From contig NZ_JACAPR010000010.1 in assembly GCF_013385635.1 (NCBI RefSeq), positions 744,001 to 808,000 of the forward strand: 64,000 bases of DNA, read 5' to 3'. The translations under genes were made by a program, and so were the position numbers. Below the pieces are notes generated by a model. That model was not told the DNA's origin, made no database searches, and saw nothing but the letters and a program-made list of their open reading frames with translations. This document shows, piece after piece, positions 41,374 through 50,600 of the stretch (position 1 is the first letter of the stretch; each line of letters starts with the position of its first letter). The DNA comes from Pseudomonas gingeri (GTDB taxonomy: Bacteria > Pseudomonadota > Gammaproteobacteria > Pseudomonadales > Pseudomonadaceae).

Positions 41374-42903
41374 TTGACCCGTCACATGATCACCGTAAAG
41401 CTGGGTGCGGAACCCACCTCCATCGACGACATCGCCGCGATCGCCGCCGGTGCACCGGTGGTGCTCGATCCCGTCATGCTCACTGCGATGAAACGTATCC
41501 ACGATCTTATCCAGCTTGAGCTGGACAGCGGGCAGTCGATCTATGGGCTTACCACCGGGGTGGGCGACCTGTACTCGGTGAAGCTGCGCCCGGAGGAGAT
41601 TTCACGCTCGCAGCTCAATATGTTGAGGAGCCACGCCAGCGGGGTCGGGGACCCCCACGACAACCTGGCGATCCGGGCCATCATGGCAACCATGATCAAG
41701 GCGCTCCTGCAAGGCTGCAGCGGTGTCAGCTCCGAGCTTGTCGTGACCATGAGCGAGATGCTCAACCGGGGCGTCACACCCTGGTCGCCAGGAGGCGGGT
41801 CGGTCGGCTATCTGATTGCGACGGCCCATATCGGCCTGGCTGTTTTTGGCCAGGGCCAGGCGTGGTACCAGGGTGAGTTGCTGCCCGGTGGCGAGGCGCT
41901 TGCGCGTGCTGGTATCGCCGTCCGTGAGCCGGGGCCGCGCGAGGGGCATGCGCTGCTCAGCGGGACCTACGAAATCACCGGCATCGGTGCCCTGGTGCTT
42001 GACCAGGTGGAGCAACTGGTCGGCCTGGCCGATGTGGCAGGCGCGATGAGCCTTGAAGCCTTGAAGGGCAACACCAAGGGCTATGACCCGAGGCTGCAGC
42101 GCATGCGTCCCCATGCCGGGCAAGCGGCGACGGCCGCCCGGCTCCTGAGTTTGCTGGACGCCAGCGAGATCATTGCGGCGAATGTCGATCACCGTTTGCA
42201 GGACGCTCTCAGCCTGCGCTGCATCCCGCAGGTGCATGGTGCCGTGCGCGAGGCCATTGCCTACTGTCGTGGCGTGCTTGAGGTCGAGATCAACTCGGTG
42301 ACGGACAATCCGGTCTTTGTCGTCGAGAACGATACGCTGGTCGCCTTGCCCGGCGGCAACGGCCACGGTGCACCGACCGCCTTGGCCCTGGATTTCCTGG
42401 CGGTGGCCATTTCGCAACTGGGCAGCATGTCCCAGGCCCGCTCCGATCGGTTGACCAATAGTCACCTCAGCGAGCTGCCCGCGTTTCTGGCCGATGGCCG
42501 TGGTTCCAACTCCGGCTTCATGATTCCGCCTTATGTCGCCGCGGCACTGGCTGCCGATAACCGCGGGCTTGCGGCGCCGGCCAGTGTGCACAGCGTTTCG
42601 ACCTGCGCGGGCCAGGAAGACCATGTGTCGATGGGCGTCGGTGCCGCGCGCAAGGCACGCACCGCCGCGAACAACACGGTGGATATTCTCGGCGTCGAGT
42701 TCATTTGCGCCGCGCAGGCCCTGGAGTTCCAGCGCCCGTTGCGACCGGGGCGGGGCACGGGGGCGGCCTACGACATGATCCGTACGCAGGTGCCGGCGCG
42801 TGACGAAGACCGGGACATGTATCCGGAGCTGCAGGCCATTCGCGAAATGATCGATGATGGTCGCCTGGCCAGCGCGATCGAGAGCGCCATGGGGTCGCAC
42901 TGA
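41374..42903 (+). CDS. HAL/PAL-family lyase lacking the MIO motif (ergothionase-like candidate)
   Basis: The 509-residue protein follows histidine/aromatic ammonia-lyases along its length: Tyr57 in SIYGLTTGVG, SLRCIPQVHGAVREA, INSVTDNPVFVVENDTLVAL, SHLSELPAFLADGRGSNSGF and CAGQEDHVSMGVGAARKA. At residues 140-146 it reads GGGSVGY, where the family has GSVGASGD; the Ala-Ser-Gly that cyclises to MIO is absent. Ergothionases, which remove trimethylamine from ergothioneine, are recalled as HAL relatives without MIO. Here the enzyme sits beside a betaine transporter. The TTG start is chosen because GAGGACACAATC precedes it; the ATG at 41386 has no such site. Confidence 0.85.
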   Translation: MTRHMITVKLGAEPTSIDDIAAIAAGAPVVLDPVMLTAMKRIHDLIQLELDSGQSIYGLTTGVGDLYSVKLRPEEISRSQLNMLRSHASGVGDPHDNLAIRAIMATMIKALLQGCSGVSSELVVTMSEMLNRGVTPWSPGGGSVGYLIATAHIGLAVFGQGQAWYQGELLPGGEALARAGIAVREPGPREGHALLSGTYEITGIGALVLDQVEQLVGLADVAGAMSLEALKGNTKGYDPRLQRMRPHAGQAATAARLLSLLDASEIIAANVDHRLQDALSLRCIPQVHGAVREAIAYCRGVLEVEINSVTDNPVFVVENDTLVALPGGNGHGAPTALALDFLAVAISQLGSMSQARSDRLTNSHLSELPAFLADGRGSNSGFMIPPYVAAALAADNRGLAAPASVHSVSTCAGQEDHVSMGVGAARKARTAANNTVDILGVEFICAAQALEFQRPLRPGRGTGAAYDMIRTQVPARDEDRDMYPELQAIREMIDDGRLASAIESAMGSH

Positions 42904-42986
42904 GAGACTCGACGCTCGGTGAAACCGGGGTTAGCATTGCGGCGACCTCGGTATTGCCCGAAAAGTCCTCAGGAAAACCTCAGGCC

Positions 42987-44021
42987 ATGACCATGCTCGC
43001 ACGTGCCAAACACTTCTCCATCAAGCAACTCGCCATCCAGGCGGGGGTCAGCAAGGCCACGGTCGATCGTGTGCTGCATGAGCGAGGCAGTGTGCATTAC
43101 CAGACCCGGCGGCGTATCGAGCAGGCCCTGGATGAACTCGAGTCCCAGGAAAAAAACGGCCTGGTGGTGGGGCGCACCTTCCATATCGACGTGATCCTGC
43201 ACACGCCACGGCGTTTCAGTACGGCGGTGCAGAAGGCGATCATCACGCAACTGGGCAGCCTGGCGCCGTTTCGCATCGCTCCGCGGTTTCACCTGTTCGA
43301 GGACATCGAGCCGCAGGCGATGCACGACAGGCTACTGCGTTGCCTCGACACGGGCAGCCAGGGCGTGGTGCTCAAGGCCGCCGACGAGCCGGTGGTGAAC
43401 CAGGCGGTCGGACGACTGGCCGAGGCTGGTATCCCGGTGGTGACCCTGGTGAGTGACTTGCCGCAAAGCGAACGCATCGGCTATGTCGGCATGGACAATC
43501 GCACCGCCGGGCAGACCGCCGCGTACCTGTTTTCACGCTGGCTGCCGTCCGAGCCCCAGGAGGTGGCCGTGGTGATCAGCAGCGAGCTGTTCCGTGGCGA
43601 AGAAGAGCGGGAGATGGGCTTTCGCATGTGGCTGCGTGGACGTGCCGCGCATTTGCGGGTGCTGGATATCAGCGGTGGTTTCGGGGTTTACGCGCGTACC
43701 TTCGAACGGGTGAGCGAGGCACTCAAACAGCATCCCGGGCTCAAGGCGGTGTACAGCGTCGGCGGTGGCAATCGCGCGATCGTCGATGCCTTTGCCGCGC
43801 AGGGCCGGCCCCTGGAAGTGTTTGTCGGTCACGATCTGGACGAAGAAAACCGGCAGTTGCTGAACGAGGAAAAAATCGCCGCGATCATCGACCACAACCT
43901 GCAGGTCGATGCCCGCAATGTGTTCCTGCACATCCTGCAGTTCCACCGGCTGTGGAAAGCCGGACCGATTGCTCCGTCCCAGGTGCAGATCGTCACGCCG
44001 TTCAACCTGCCTGGTGGTTAA
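42987..44021 (+). CDS. LacI-family transcriptional regulator
   Basis: The 344-residue protein has a LacI helix-turn-helix (residues about 10-60: KQLAIQAGVSKATVDRVLHE) and a periplasmic-binding-protein-like effector domain (VGYVGMDNRTAGQTAAYLFS; VFVGHDLDEENRQLLNEEKI). This is the LacI branch often tied to sugar or cyclitol use. The start at 42987 is one of several possible (TTG at 42954, ATG at 42993). It follows the lyase gene by 83 bases and would be a second regulator of the islet. Confidence 0.88.
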   Translation: MTMLARAKHFSIKQLAIQAGVSKATVDRVLHERGSVHYQTRRRIEQALDELESQEKNGLVVGRTFHIDVILHTPRRFSTAVQKAIITQLGSLAPFRIAPRFHLFEDIEPQAMHDRLLRCLDTGSQGVVLKAADEPVVNQAVGRLAEAGIPVVTLVSDLPQSERIGYVGMDNRTAGQTAAYLFSRWLPSEPQEVAVVISSELFRGEEEREMGFRMWLRGRAAHLRVLDISGGFGVYARTFERVSEALKQHPGLKAVYSVGGGNRAIVDAFAAQGRPLEVFVGHDLDEENRQLLNEEKIAAIIDHNLQVDARNVFLHILQFHRLWKAGPIAPSQVQIVTPFNLPGG

Positions 44022-44261
44022 AGCGTTGGGCGATGCCACGGTACAACATCGGGCCTGACGTGTTGCTGAATGTGCTTCTACGTGGCGCTTTGGCCTACAA
44101 GATCCTGGGAAGCGTCTGCCTATCTCTTCCAACAGGTTTTGGCCGAGTATCCGAATGGTATTGTTGTCGTGCGCAGCACCTGGCCGGGAAGGCCGGCTTG
44201 ACGATGACCACACTCCTTCGAGCCGATGTCTCCAGGTCGCTTGTCAATTGCAGGAGCTATT
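44022..44261. other. Intergenic stretch, possible gene remnant
   Basis: This 240-base gap closes the catabolic islet. One frame (44100-44190) reads ASAYLFQQVLAEYPNG and on to VVVRSTWPGRPA with a stop, which looks like the tail of a lost protein, but I do not recognise it. No terminator was identified here. Confidence 0.3.
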
Positions 44262-44651
44262 ATGGAAATGTCGCTAACCTTATACGACGCACTGACGACT
44301 GCCAGTATTCCGGCGAACAAGGCCAAGGCGGTTGTAGATGCCTGGGAGGCCGATATGAAAAATCTCGCGACAAAGTCGGATTTGCTGCAAACCGAAGCAC
44401 GCCTGGAAGCACGGCTGGATGCACGCTTCTCGGAGCAGGGATCAGTTGTCAGGGAGCTGGGCAGCGAAATGCGGGCACAAGGTGTCGAACTGCGCGCCTT
44501 GATCAAGGAGCAAGGGGCCGATCTGCGTTCGTCCATTTCGGCATTGGAGTCGCAGAACAAGATCCTGCGGTGGCAGTTCGGCCTGATCTTCATCTGCGTC
44601 GCCGTACCGCTGCTGAAGATGGGTTTTGAGCTGCTGAGCAGGTCGGCCTGA
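44262..44651 (+). CDS. Small coiled-coil membrane protein (DUF1640-like)
   Basis: The 129-residue protein has an N-terminal region that binds no known motif (MEMSLTLYDALTTASIPANK), a coiled-coil middle (residues about 45-100, with repeated EARLEARLDARF-type heptads) and one C-terminal membrane helix (FGLIFICVAVPLLKMGFELL). This layout is that of the DUF1640/CCDC90-like bacterial proteins, often near mobile or regulatory loci. The ATG follows CAGGAGCTATT. Its function is unknown. Confidence 0.75.
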   Translation: MEMSLTLYDALTTASIPANKAKAVVDAWEADMKNLATKSDLLQTEARLEARLDARFSEQGSVVRELGSEMRAQGVELRALIKEQGADLRSSISALESQNKILRWQFGLIFICVAVPLLKMGFELLSRSA

Positions 44652-44683
44652 TCTTCGCGTTCTTTCATTCAAGCGCGACAAAC

Positions 44684-44706
44684 GAAAAGCCCGCGCAATG
44701 GCGGGC
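44684..44706 (-). terminator. Terminator of the NodT-like gene
   Basis: GCCCGC-GCAATG-GCGGGC with TTTTCGTTTG following on the minus strand. It ends the leftward lipopeptide-locus transport gene; 44707-44811 holds nothing else visible. Confidence 0.75.
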
Positions 44707-44811
44707 TCTCGACAGATGGGCCAAATCCCTTTGGCTGACATCATTCTGATTAACGGGTATGACGATGTGGTGACAGAGTCGCAATGATTGCGTGACAGCC
44801 TCTGTGTCATC

Positions 44812-46242
44812 TCAAGGCTGTCGACTCGACAGCGTCAGCCTCGACCACTCGCTCCATCCGCCACCCAGCGCCGTGTACAGGTTCACCTCCGCCACCAGTT
44901 GCGCCAGCTGATCGTTGATCAGGCCTTGCTGCGAACTGAACAGCGAACGTTGCGCATCGAGGAACACCAGGCTGCTGTCGACCCCGGTCCGATAGCGATG
45001 CTCAGCCATATCGTAATAGTCCTGTGTGGCCTTCACCAGGTCACGTTGCGCCTGGAGTTGCTCGTCGTAGGTCTGGCGTGCCGCCAGGCCGTCAGCAACT
45101 TCCTGGAAGGCAGTCTGGATCGATTTTTCGTATTGCGCGATACGGATATCCTTCTGCAGCTTCGAGTAGTCCAGGCTCGCCCGCAGGCTGCCGGTATTGA
45201 AAATCGGCAGGTTGACCTGCGGCTGGAAGGTCCAGGATCCCGAGCCGGCCTTGAACAGTCCCGACAGTTCCTTGCTGGTGGTGCCGGCATTCGCGGTCAG
45301 GCTCACGCTCGGAAAGAACGCCGCCCGCGCCGCGCCGATATTGGCGTTGGCGGCCTTGAGCTGGTATTCGGCCTGGAGGATGTCCGGGCGCCGTTGCAGT
45401 AGATCCGAAGGCAGGCCCGCCGGCACTTGCGCCACCAGGCCATCGGCCAGCGGTCGTTCGGGCAGCGAGTCGGGCAGTGGTGCGCCGACCAGCAGTGTCA
45501 GGTTGTTCAGGTCCTGGGCGACCTGGCGCTCGTAGCGCGACAGGTTGGCGCGGGCATTTTCGACGCTGGTCCGGGCCTGGCTGACATCCAGCGCCGAGAG
45601 CTTGCCGGCATCGCGGCTGCGGGTGGTCAGGTGCAGGCTCTGTTCATAGGCGGCGAGAGTCTTGCGGGTCAATGCCAGCAATTCACGGTCAGCCAGCCAG
45701 GTCAGGTAGGCATTGGCGACATTGGCCACCAGGCTCAACTGGGTGCTGCGTCGTGCCTGTTCCGAGGAGAGGTAGGTGGCCATGGCCTGCTCGGTCAGGC
45801 TGCGCACGCGGCCGAACAAATCCAGCTCATAGGCGCTGACGCCCAGGTTCACCGAGCTGCTCGAGGTGATGACCGGCTTGCCGCCCGCCAGACTGCCCGG
45901 CACCCGCTGGCGTGAGCTGCTGCCATTGGCCGAAACCGCCGGCAGCAGGTCGGCGCGTTGGATCCGGTACTGGGCCTGGAAGGCGTCGACATTCAGGGCG
46001 GCCACCCGCAGATCGCGGTTGTTCATCAGGGCGTTTCCGATCAATTGCCGCAGCGTCGGGTCACGAAACAGGCTGCGCCAGTCCGCGCCTGGCGCAACGC
46101 TGTCTTGGGCGGTCGTCGCATAGGCCGGGCCCTGGGGATACTGCGGCGCACTGGGCGAAGCCGGTTGCCGGTAATCCGGCATCAGCGAACAACCGCCGAG
46201 CAGCAGTGCCGCGGCGACCAGGGAAAGAGGGGATTTGCTCAT
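44812..46242 (-). CDS. Outer-membrane efflux lipoprotein (NodT family) of the NRPS locus
   Basis: This 476-residue protein has a lipobox (LLLGGC, residues about 13-18) and the outer-membrane-factor repeats ([54 protein letters not shown]). In Pseudomonas cyclic lipopeptide loci a NodT-like gene lies between a LuxR gene and the NRPS genes' upstream side, exactly as here. It is thought to help export the peptide, usually with MacAB encoded downstream of the NRPS genes, which would be outside this window. Confidence 0.93.
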   Translation of the reverse strand: MSKSPLSLVAAALLLGGCSLMPDYRQPASPSAPQYPQGPAYATTAQDSVAPGADWRSLFRDPTLRQLIGNALMNNRDLRVAALNVDAFQAQYRIQRADLLPAVSANGSSSRQRVPGSLAGGKPVITSSSSVNLGVSAYELDLFGRVRSLTEQAMATYLSSEQARRSTQLSLVANVANAYLTWLADRELLALTRKTLAAYEQSLHLTTRSRDAGKLSALDVSQARTSVENARANLSRYERQVAQDLNNLTLLVGAPLPDSLPERPLADGLVAQVPAGLPSDLLQRRPDILQAEYQLKAANANIGAARAAFFPSVSLTANAGTTSKELSGLFKAGSGSWTFQPQVNLPIFNTGSLRASLDYSKLQKDIRIAQYEKSIQTAFQEVADGLAARQTYDEQLQAQRDLVKATQDYYDMAEHRYRTGVDSSLVFLDAQRSLFSSQQGLINDQLAQLVAEVNLYTALGGGWSEWSRLTLSSRQP

Positions 46243-46314
46243 CGACCAGCCTCATGGAAGGGAAGGGCGGGTGGCCGTGTAACCGGCACCCGCTTGTCAG
46301 CAAGAAAGGAAGGT

Positions 46315-47121
46315 CTAGGCGCCGGCCATCCAGCGGGCCAGCCCATGGCGTCCGCTGACCCCGAGTTTGGCGGCCGCGCGCTTGAGATAGGTTTCGACGG
46401 AACTGTTCTTCACGCTGAGTTTCTCGGCCATCTGTGGCACCGTGCCACCCACCAGCAGCCCCAGGCAGACTTCCCGTTCCCGGCTCGACAGAATGATGTC
46501 GCCCAGAGCCAGGCGCTTGCTGAAGGCTTGCTGCAACGAGACGGGCTCCTGTTCCGCCTGAGGCCCCGGCATAGGGCTGGTGACGTTCTTCAGGACGGCC
46601 TGGCGGCTGATCTGCGCATGGCGTTCGATCAGCGGCAGCAGGGTGTCGGAGAGGTTCTTGAGAAATGACAGCTCGCCGAGGGCAAAGCCTTTTTGCGTGT
46701 GCGAACGGTAAAGCGAAATGACACAGCGCCGATTGGATTTGCGCGACACCAGGTTGCACTGGTGGGCGGCGTCCCGGTTATCACGGCGGTTGACCTGCGC
46801 GTTCATCTGGATCAGGAGTGAGTCATCCATCTCGATCATCTGGCTGAGCAGTGGATGTGTATCCGGGTGCTGCGGGAGTTCGGGCGGCGCAGAGTCGTCT
46901 TTCAGGCCGGCGCAGCCCAGTGGCTCGATATCGACCACGCTGGCCTGGCGCTCGTCGAGTGTCCATTCGCTGAGGTCGATCCGCTCGACCGGTACCAGCT
47001 TATCGATCAGGTTGAGCATGTTGCTGGCAAAGTGTTCATTGCCCGTGCTTGAAATCAGTTCGCCCAATTCGAAATAGAAGCCGGGGCTTTCTACGTCTCG
47101 AATACTGCTGGTCAGATTCAT
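46315..47121 (-). CDS. LuxR-type regulator of the lipopeptide locus
   Basis: This 268-residue protein has a C-terminal GerE helix-turn-helix (residues about 205-262: LSSREREVCLGLLVGGTVPQ, then AEKLSVKNSSVETYLKRAAA). The N-terminal part has no recognisable acyl-homoserine-lactone or receiver domain. This is the SalA/SyrF/MassAR-like class that activates lipopeptide NRPS genes under the Gac/Rsm system. The ATG follows AAGGAAG. It is divergent from the NRPS genes across a 534-base AT-rich spacer and is probably their activator. Confidence 0.92.
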   Translation of the reverse strand: MNLTSSIRDVESPGFYFELGELISSTGNEHFASNMLNLIDKLVPVERIDLSEWTLDERQASVVDIEPLGCAGLKDDSAPPELPQHPDTHPLLSQMIEMDDSLLIQMNAQVNRRDNRDAAHQCNLVSRKSNRRCVISLYRSHTQKGFALGELSFLKNLSDTLLPLIERHAQISRQAVLKNVTSPMPGPQAEQEPVSLQQAFSKRLALGDIILSSREREVCLGLLVGGTVPQMAEKLSVKNSSVETYLKRAAAKLGVSGRHGLARWMAGA

Positions 47122-47317
47122 TTCCTTGTCTTCCTTGATATAGACCTGTCGTCAAACGATTTGCGGCATGAAATCGGAAGCAACCAGTTCTCCTTGAACA
47201 GGATTTCTCCGGGGATTTAAGCCTATGCATTTATCCTACGTCTGTAGTGGAAAAAGGGGACATAAAAATCTATGAAGGGTGTAGGGGGTATGGGGATTTT
47301 CTGACTATATCAAACGC

Positions 47318-47347
47318 TTGTTCTGTGTTGGGTTGTCTTAATAATAT
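47318..47347 (+). promoter_or_regulatory. Candidate sigma-70 promoter for the NRPS leader
   Basis: TTGTTC and ATAATA/TAATAT are spaced 17-18 bases apart in an AT-rich stretch upstream of the first NRPS gene. It is a sequence guess only. No syr-syp-type box was identified with confidence; 47122-47540 otherwise shows no gene. Confidence 0.3.
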
Positions 47348-47540
47348 AGCTACAAATGCATGATATTAATAAATTTTATGGGTTGTATGGCGGGTGATTC
47401 AGTCGGTGGCAAAGGTGGTCTTTAGCGTATTTCCTACATATTTTTAAGACTTTGCTTAAGTGGCGTTTTGACGGTGGCTACAAAGATTCCGGGGGAGTGC
47501 TCAATGTCGCGGGTCCTGGTGGGGGAGTCGCTTGCATGAA

Positions 47541-47580
47541 TATCCCCAGGGATAAGCCCCTCCATACAGGAGGTTTTTTT
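47541..47580 (+). terminator. Terminator-like hairpin in the NRPS leader (possible attenuator)
   Basis: CCTCC-ATACA-GGAGG followed by seven Ts (47559-47580) is a complete terminator on the NRPS strand, 75 bases before the start codon. Just before it lies TATCCC-CA-GGGATA, and AGGG can pair with CCCT in a way that would cover the CCTCC arm. This layout fits an attenuator or the end of a small leader RNA. Confidence 0.6.
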
Positions 47581-47646
47581 GTCCGGGGTTTTGGTGCCAT
47601 ACAGCCCCGCAAGCCGGATGTTTAAATTCGCGGATAATTGTTTGAG

Positions 47647-47652
47647 ACGGAC
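47647..47652 (+). promoter_or_regulatory. Possible RsmA/RsmE site at the NRPS ribosome binding site
   Basis: ACGGAC matches the A-N-GGA core of RsmA/CsrA targets and overlaps the region where ribosomes would bind, four bases before the ATG at 47656. Gac/Rsm control is usual for Pseudomonas lipopeptides. Confidence 0.35.
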
Positions 47653-47655
47653 CTT

Positions 47656-50600
47656 ATGGAACTTTCCCGCGCTACCGACATGGACGATACGGCTGTGACT
47701 CGAGAGGGCTTTCCCCTGACGGCCAGCCAGCGGGACATCTGGCTTGACCAGATGAGTCGGGGTGATTCTCCGTTGTACAATATCGGAGGATATGTAGAAC
47801 TTAATGGGACCATTGTCCCGCAACTTGTCCAGCGTGCGGTCGAGTGCCTGGTGGCCAAACACGATGCCCTGCGCACCGTGCTGCGGGCCGGTGCCGATGG
47901 CCTGCCCGTACAGAGCTTCGCCCCGACGCTGGCCGTGTCGGTGCCGTTGTACAGCGTTGCCAGCCAGGCCGATCCGCTGGCAGCCGCCCGGCGGCTGATG
48001 CAGCAGCAGATACAGCAGCCTTACGAACTGGAGGGCGGGCCGTTGTTCCGCTTCTTCCTGGTTCGGCTGGACGATACCCACAATTTGCTGGGCACCCAGG
48101 CCCACCACCTGATCCTCGACGGCTGGGGCTTCGGGCAGATGCTGGCCTCGCTGGGAGGCATCTACAGCGCGCTGGCGCGCGGCGAGGAGCCGGACCTGGT
48201 GGCACCGTCCTATATCGACTTTATCGCCGATGACCAGCAATACCGCGATTCGTCGCGCTACACCCGCGACCGTGACTACTGGCTGGCCAAGTACCGGACG
48301 GTACCGGACCCGATGCTGCTGCCGCGTTATCGCGGTCGGTGGGCCAGCGACAGCGTGGTCCAGGCCTTTCCCACATCACTGCACGAGCGGATGAAGGCCC
48401 TGGCGAGTACCTGCCAGGCCTCGGCCTTCCATGTGTTGCTGGCGGCGGTGCATCTCTGCTTCGCCGGTACTTCGCAGCCCAATGACTGGGTGCTCGGCGT
48501 ACCGATCCTTAACCGTGGCAATGCCCGCTTCAAGTCGACCCTGGGACTGTTTACCCAGGTCAGCGCGCTGCGTTTCGATTTTGCCGATGGGCTGTCGTTC
48601 GGCGAACTGGTATGCGGTGTACGTGATGTCCTCAGGCAGGACCTGCGGCACCAGCGCTACCCCCTGAGCGAGATGAACCGTGCGCTGGGCCTGCTGCGCG
48701 AGGATCGCAGCCAACTGTTCGAAATATCGGTGTCCTATGAGCAGGATGACCATGATTACCGGTACGGCGAGGCGCAGGCGCACACCGTGAAGGTGTCCAA
48801 TCGTCACGAGTCGACACCGTTGACCCTTCATCTGCGCAGCAACCGTTATAACGACAAGGCCTGGATCCACCTCGTCTACAACGAGGCCTACTTCGAGCCC
48901 GCCGAGGTCCAGGCACTGGCCGAGCGGCTGACTTTCGTGCTCGAGCAGGGACTGGAAAACACCGGCCTGGCGCTGCGCGAGTTTGTGCTGGTCACGCCGG
49001 CCGAAACCGAGCGGTTGGCGGCTTGGAATGCCACTGAGGCGGCCTATGATCTCGAACAGACCATCCAGCAGGTGTTCGAGGCCCAGGTCCGACGCACACC
49101 GGAGGCCGTGGCAGTGGTGGCGGGCGAGCGGAGCCTGACCTATCGCCAGCTCAACGAGCGGGCCAACCAGTTGGCGCACTGCCTGCGCGAGCAGGGCGTG
49201 CAACCCGATGCGCGGGTGGCGATCTGCGTCGAGCGCGGCCTGGAACTGGTGATCGGCCTGTGGGCCATCGTCAAGGCCGGGGGCGCCTATGTGCCGCTGG
49301 ATCCGGGCTATCCGCCGGAGCGCCTGGAGCACATGCTGCGCGACAGTTCGTCGGTACTGCTGCTGGTGCATGCCGCTACGCGTCACCTGCCGGGCGCGGT
49401 GACCATACCCGTGCTCGACTTCGACCATGACACCTGGCATGACCAACCGGTGAGCGAGGTGCAGGTGCCGGGACTGACCGCGTCGAACCTGGCCTATGTG
49501 ATCTATACCTCGGGCTCCACCGGCACACCCAAGGGCGTGGCGCTCGAGCATCGCGGCCTGTGCAACCTGGTGCACTGGAGTTCGAAACTGTTTACCGGCG
49601 ATCGCAGCGGGGCGTTGTTGCAGAAGTCCCCGTTCAGTTTCGACGGCTCGGTCTGGGAGTTCTTCTGGCCGCTGACCGTGGGCATGCGCCTGGTGCTGGC
49701 CCGTCCCGACGGGCAATGGGAATCGGCCTACCTGGCGCAAACGGTGCGTGAGCAGCAGGTCACCGTGATCAAGTTCGTGCCGGCGATGCTGCAGCAGTTC
49801 CTCGAACTGGAGGAAGTCAGCCAATGCACCAGCCTGACGGACGTGTTCTGTGGCGGCGGCGAACTGACGGCGGCCCTGGCCCACAGGGTCCGGGAGTGCC
49901 TGCCAGGGGTGCGCCTGCACAACGTCTACGGGCCGACGGAGGCGACGGTCGACAGCACGGTCTGGACCCTGGAACCGGGTGCTGCGATACCGGATATCCA
50001 GTTGCCCATCGGCCGGCCGATCTGCAACACGCGCCTGTATGTGCTCGATGCCCAGGACCGGCCGGTCCCGATCGGTTTCAGCGGGCAATTGCACATTGGC
50101 GGGGTCGGCGTTGCCCGTGGCTACCTGGGGTTGCCGCAGTTGGTGGCCGAGCGTTTTATCGACAGTCCGTTCGTGGCCGGCGACCGCCTCTATCGCACCG
50201 GTGACCTAGTGCGTTATCGCGCCGATGGCAACCTCGAATTCCTCGGGCGCGACGACTTCCAGGTCAAGCTGCGCGGCTTTCGCCTGGAGCTTGGCGAGAT
50301 CGAGGCGCGCCTTTCGGCCCATGACAGGGTCAGGGAGGCGGTGGTGCTGATGCGCGACGAGCGGCTGGTGGCCTATTTCACGCCGCGAGACCCCGCACAG
50401 GTGCCGGCCATCGAGGCGCTGCGCAACCATCTGTCGACACTGCTCCCGGACTACATGGTGCCATCGGCCTATGTGCGCCTCGACGCATGGCCACTGACTC
50501 CCAACGGCAAGCTGGACCGCCAGGCACTTCCGGCCCCCGGCATCGAGGCGGTGATCAGCCGGCGTTACGAGGCCCCACAGGGCGCCGTGGAAATCGCCCT

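Noticed and set aside
47536..47625. A 29-codon leader peptide upstream of the first NRPS gene
   Set aside because: It has a start and stop but no ribosome binding site and no run of regulatory codons, so it is not called as a gene; it is mentioned only with the leader hairpin.
47434..48240. A 268-codon minus-strand frame across the NRPS leader and start
   Set aside because: It covers the NRPS C domain in antisense, and its product has no known motif.
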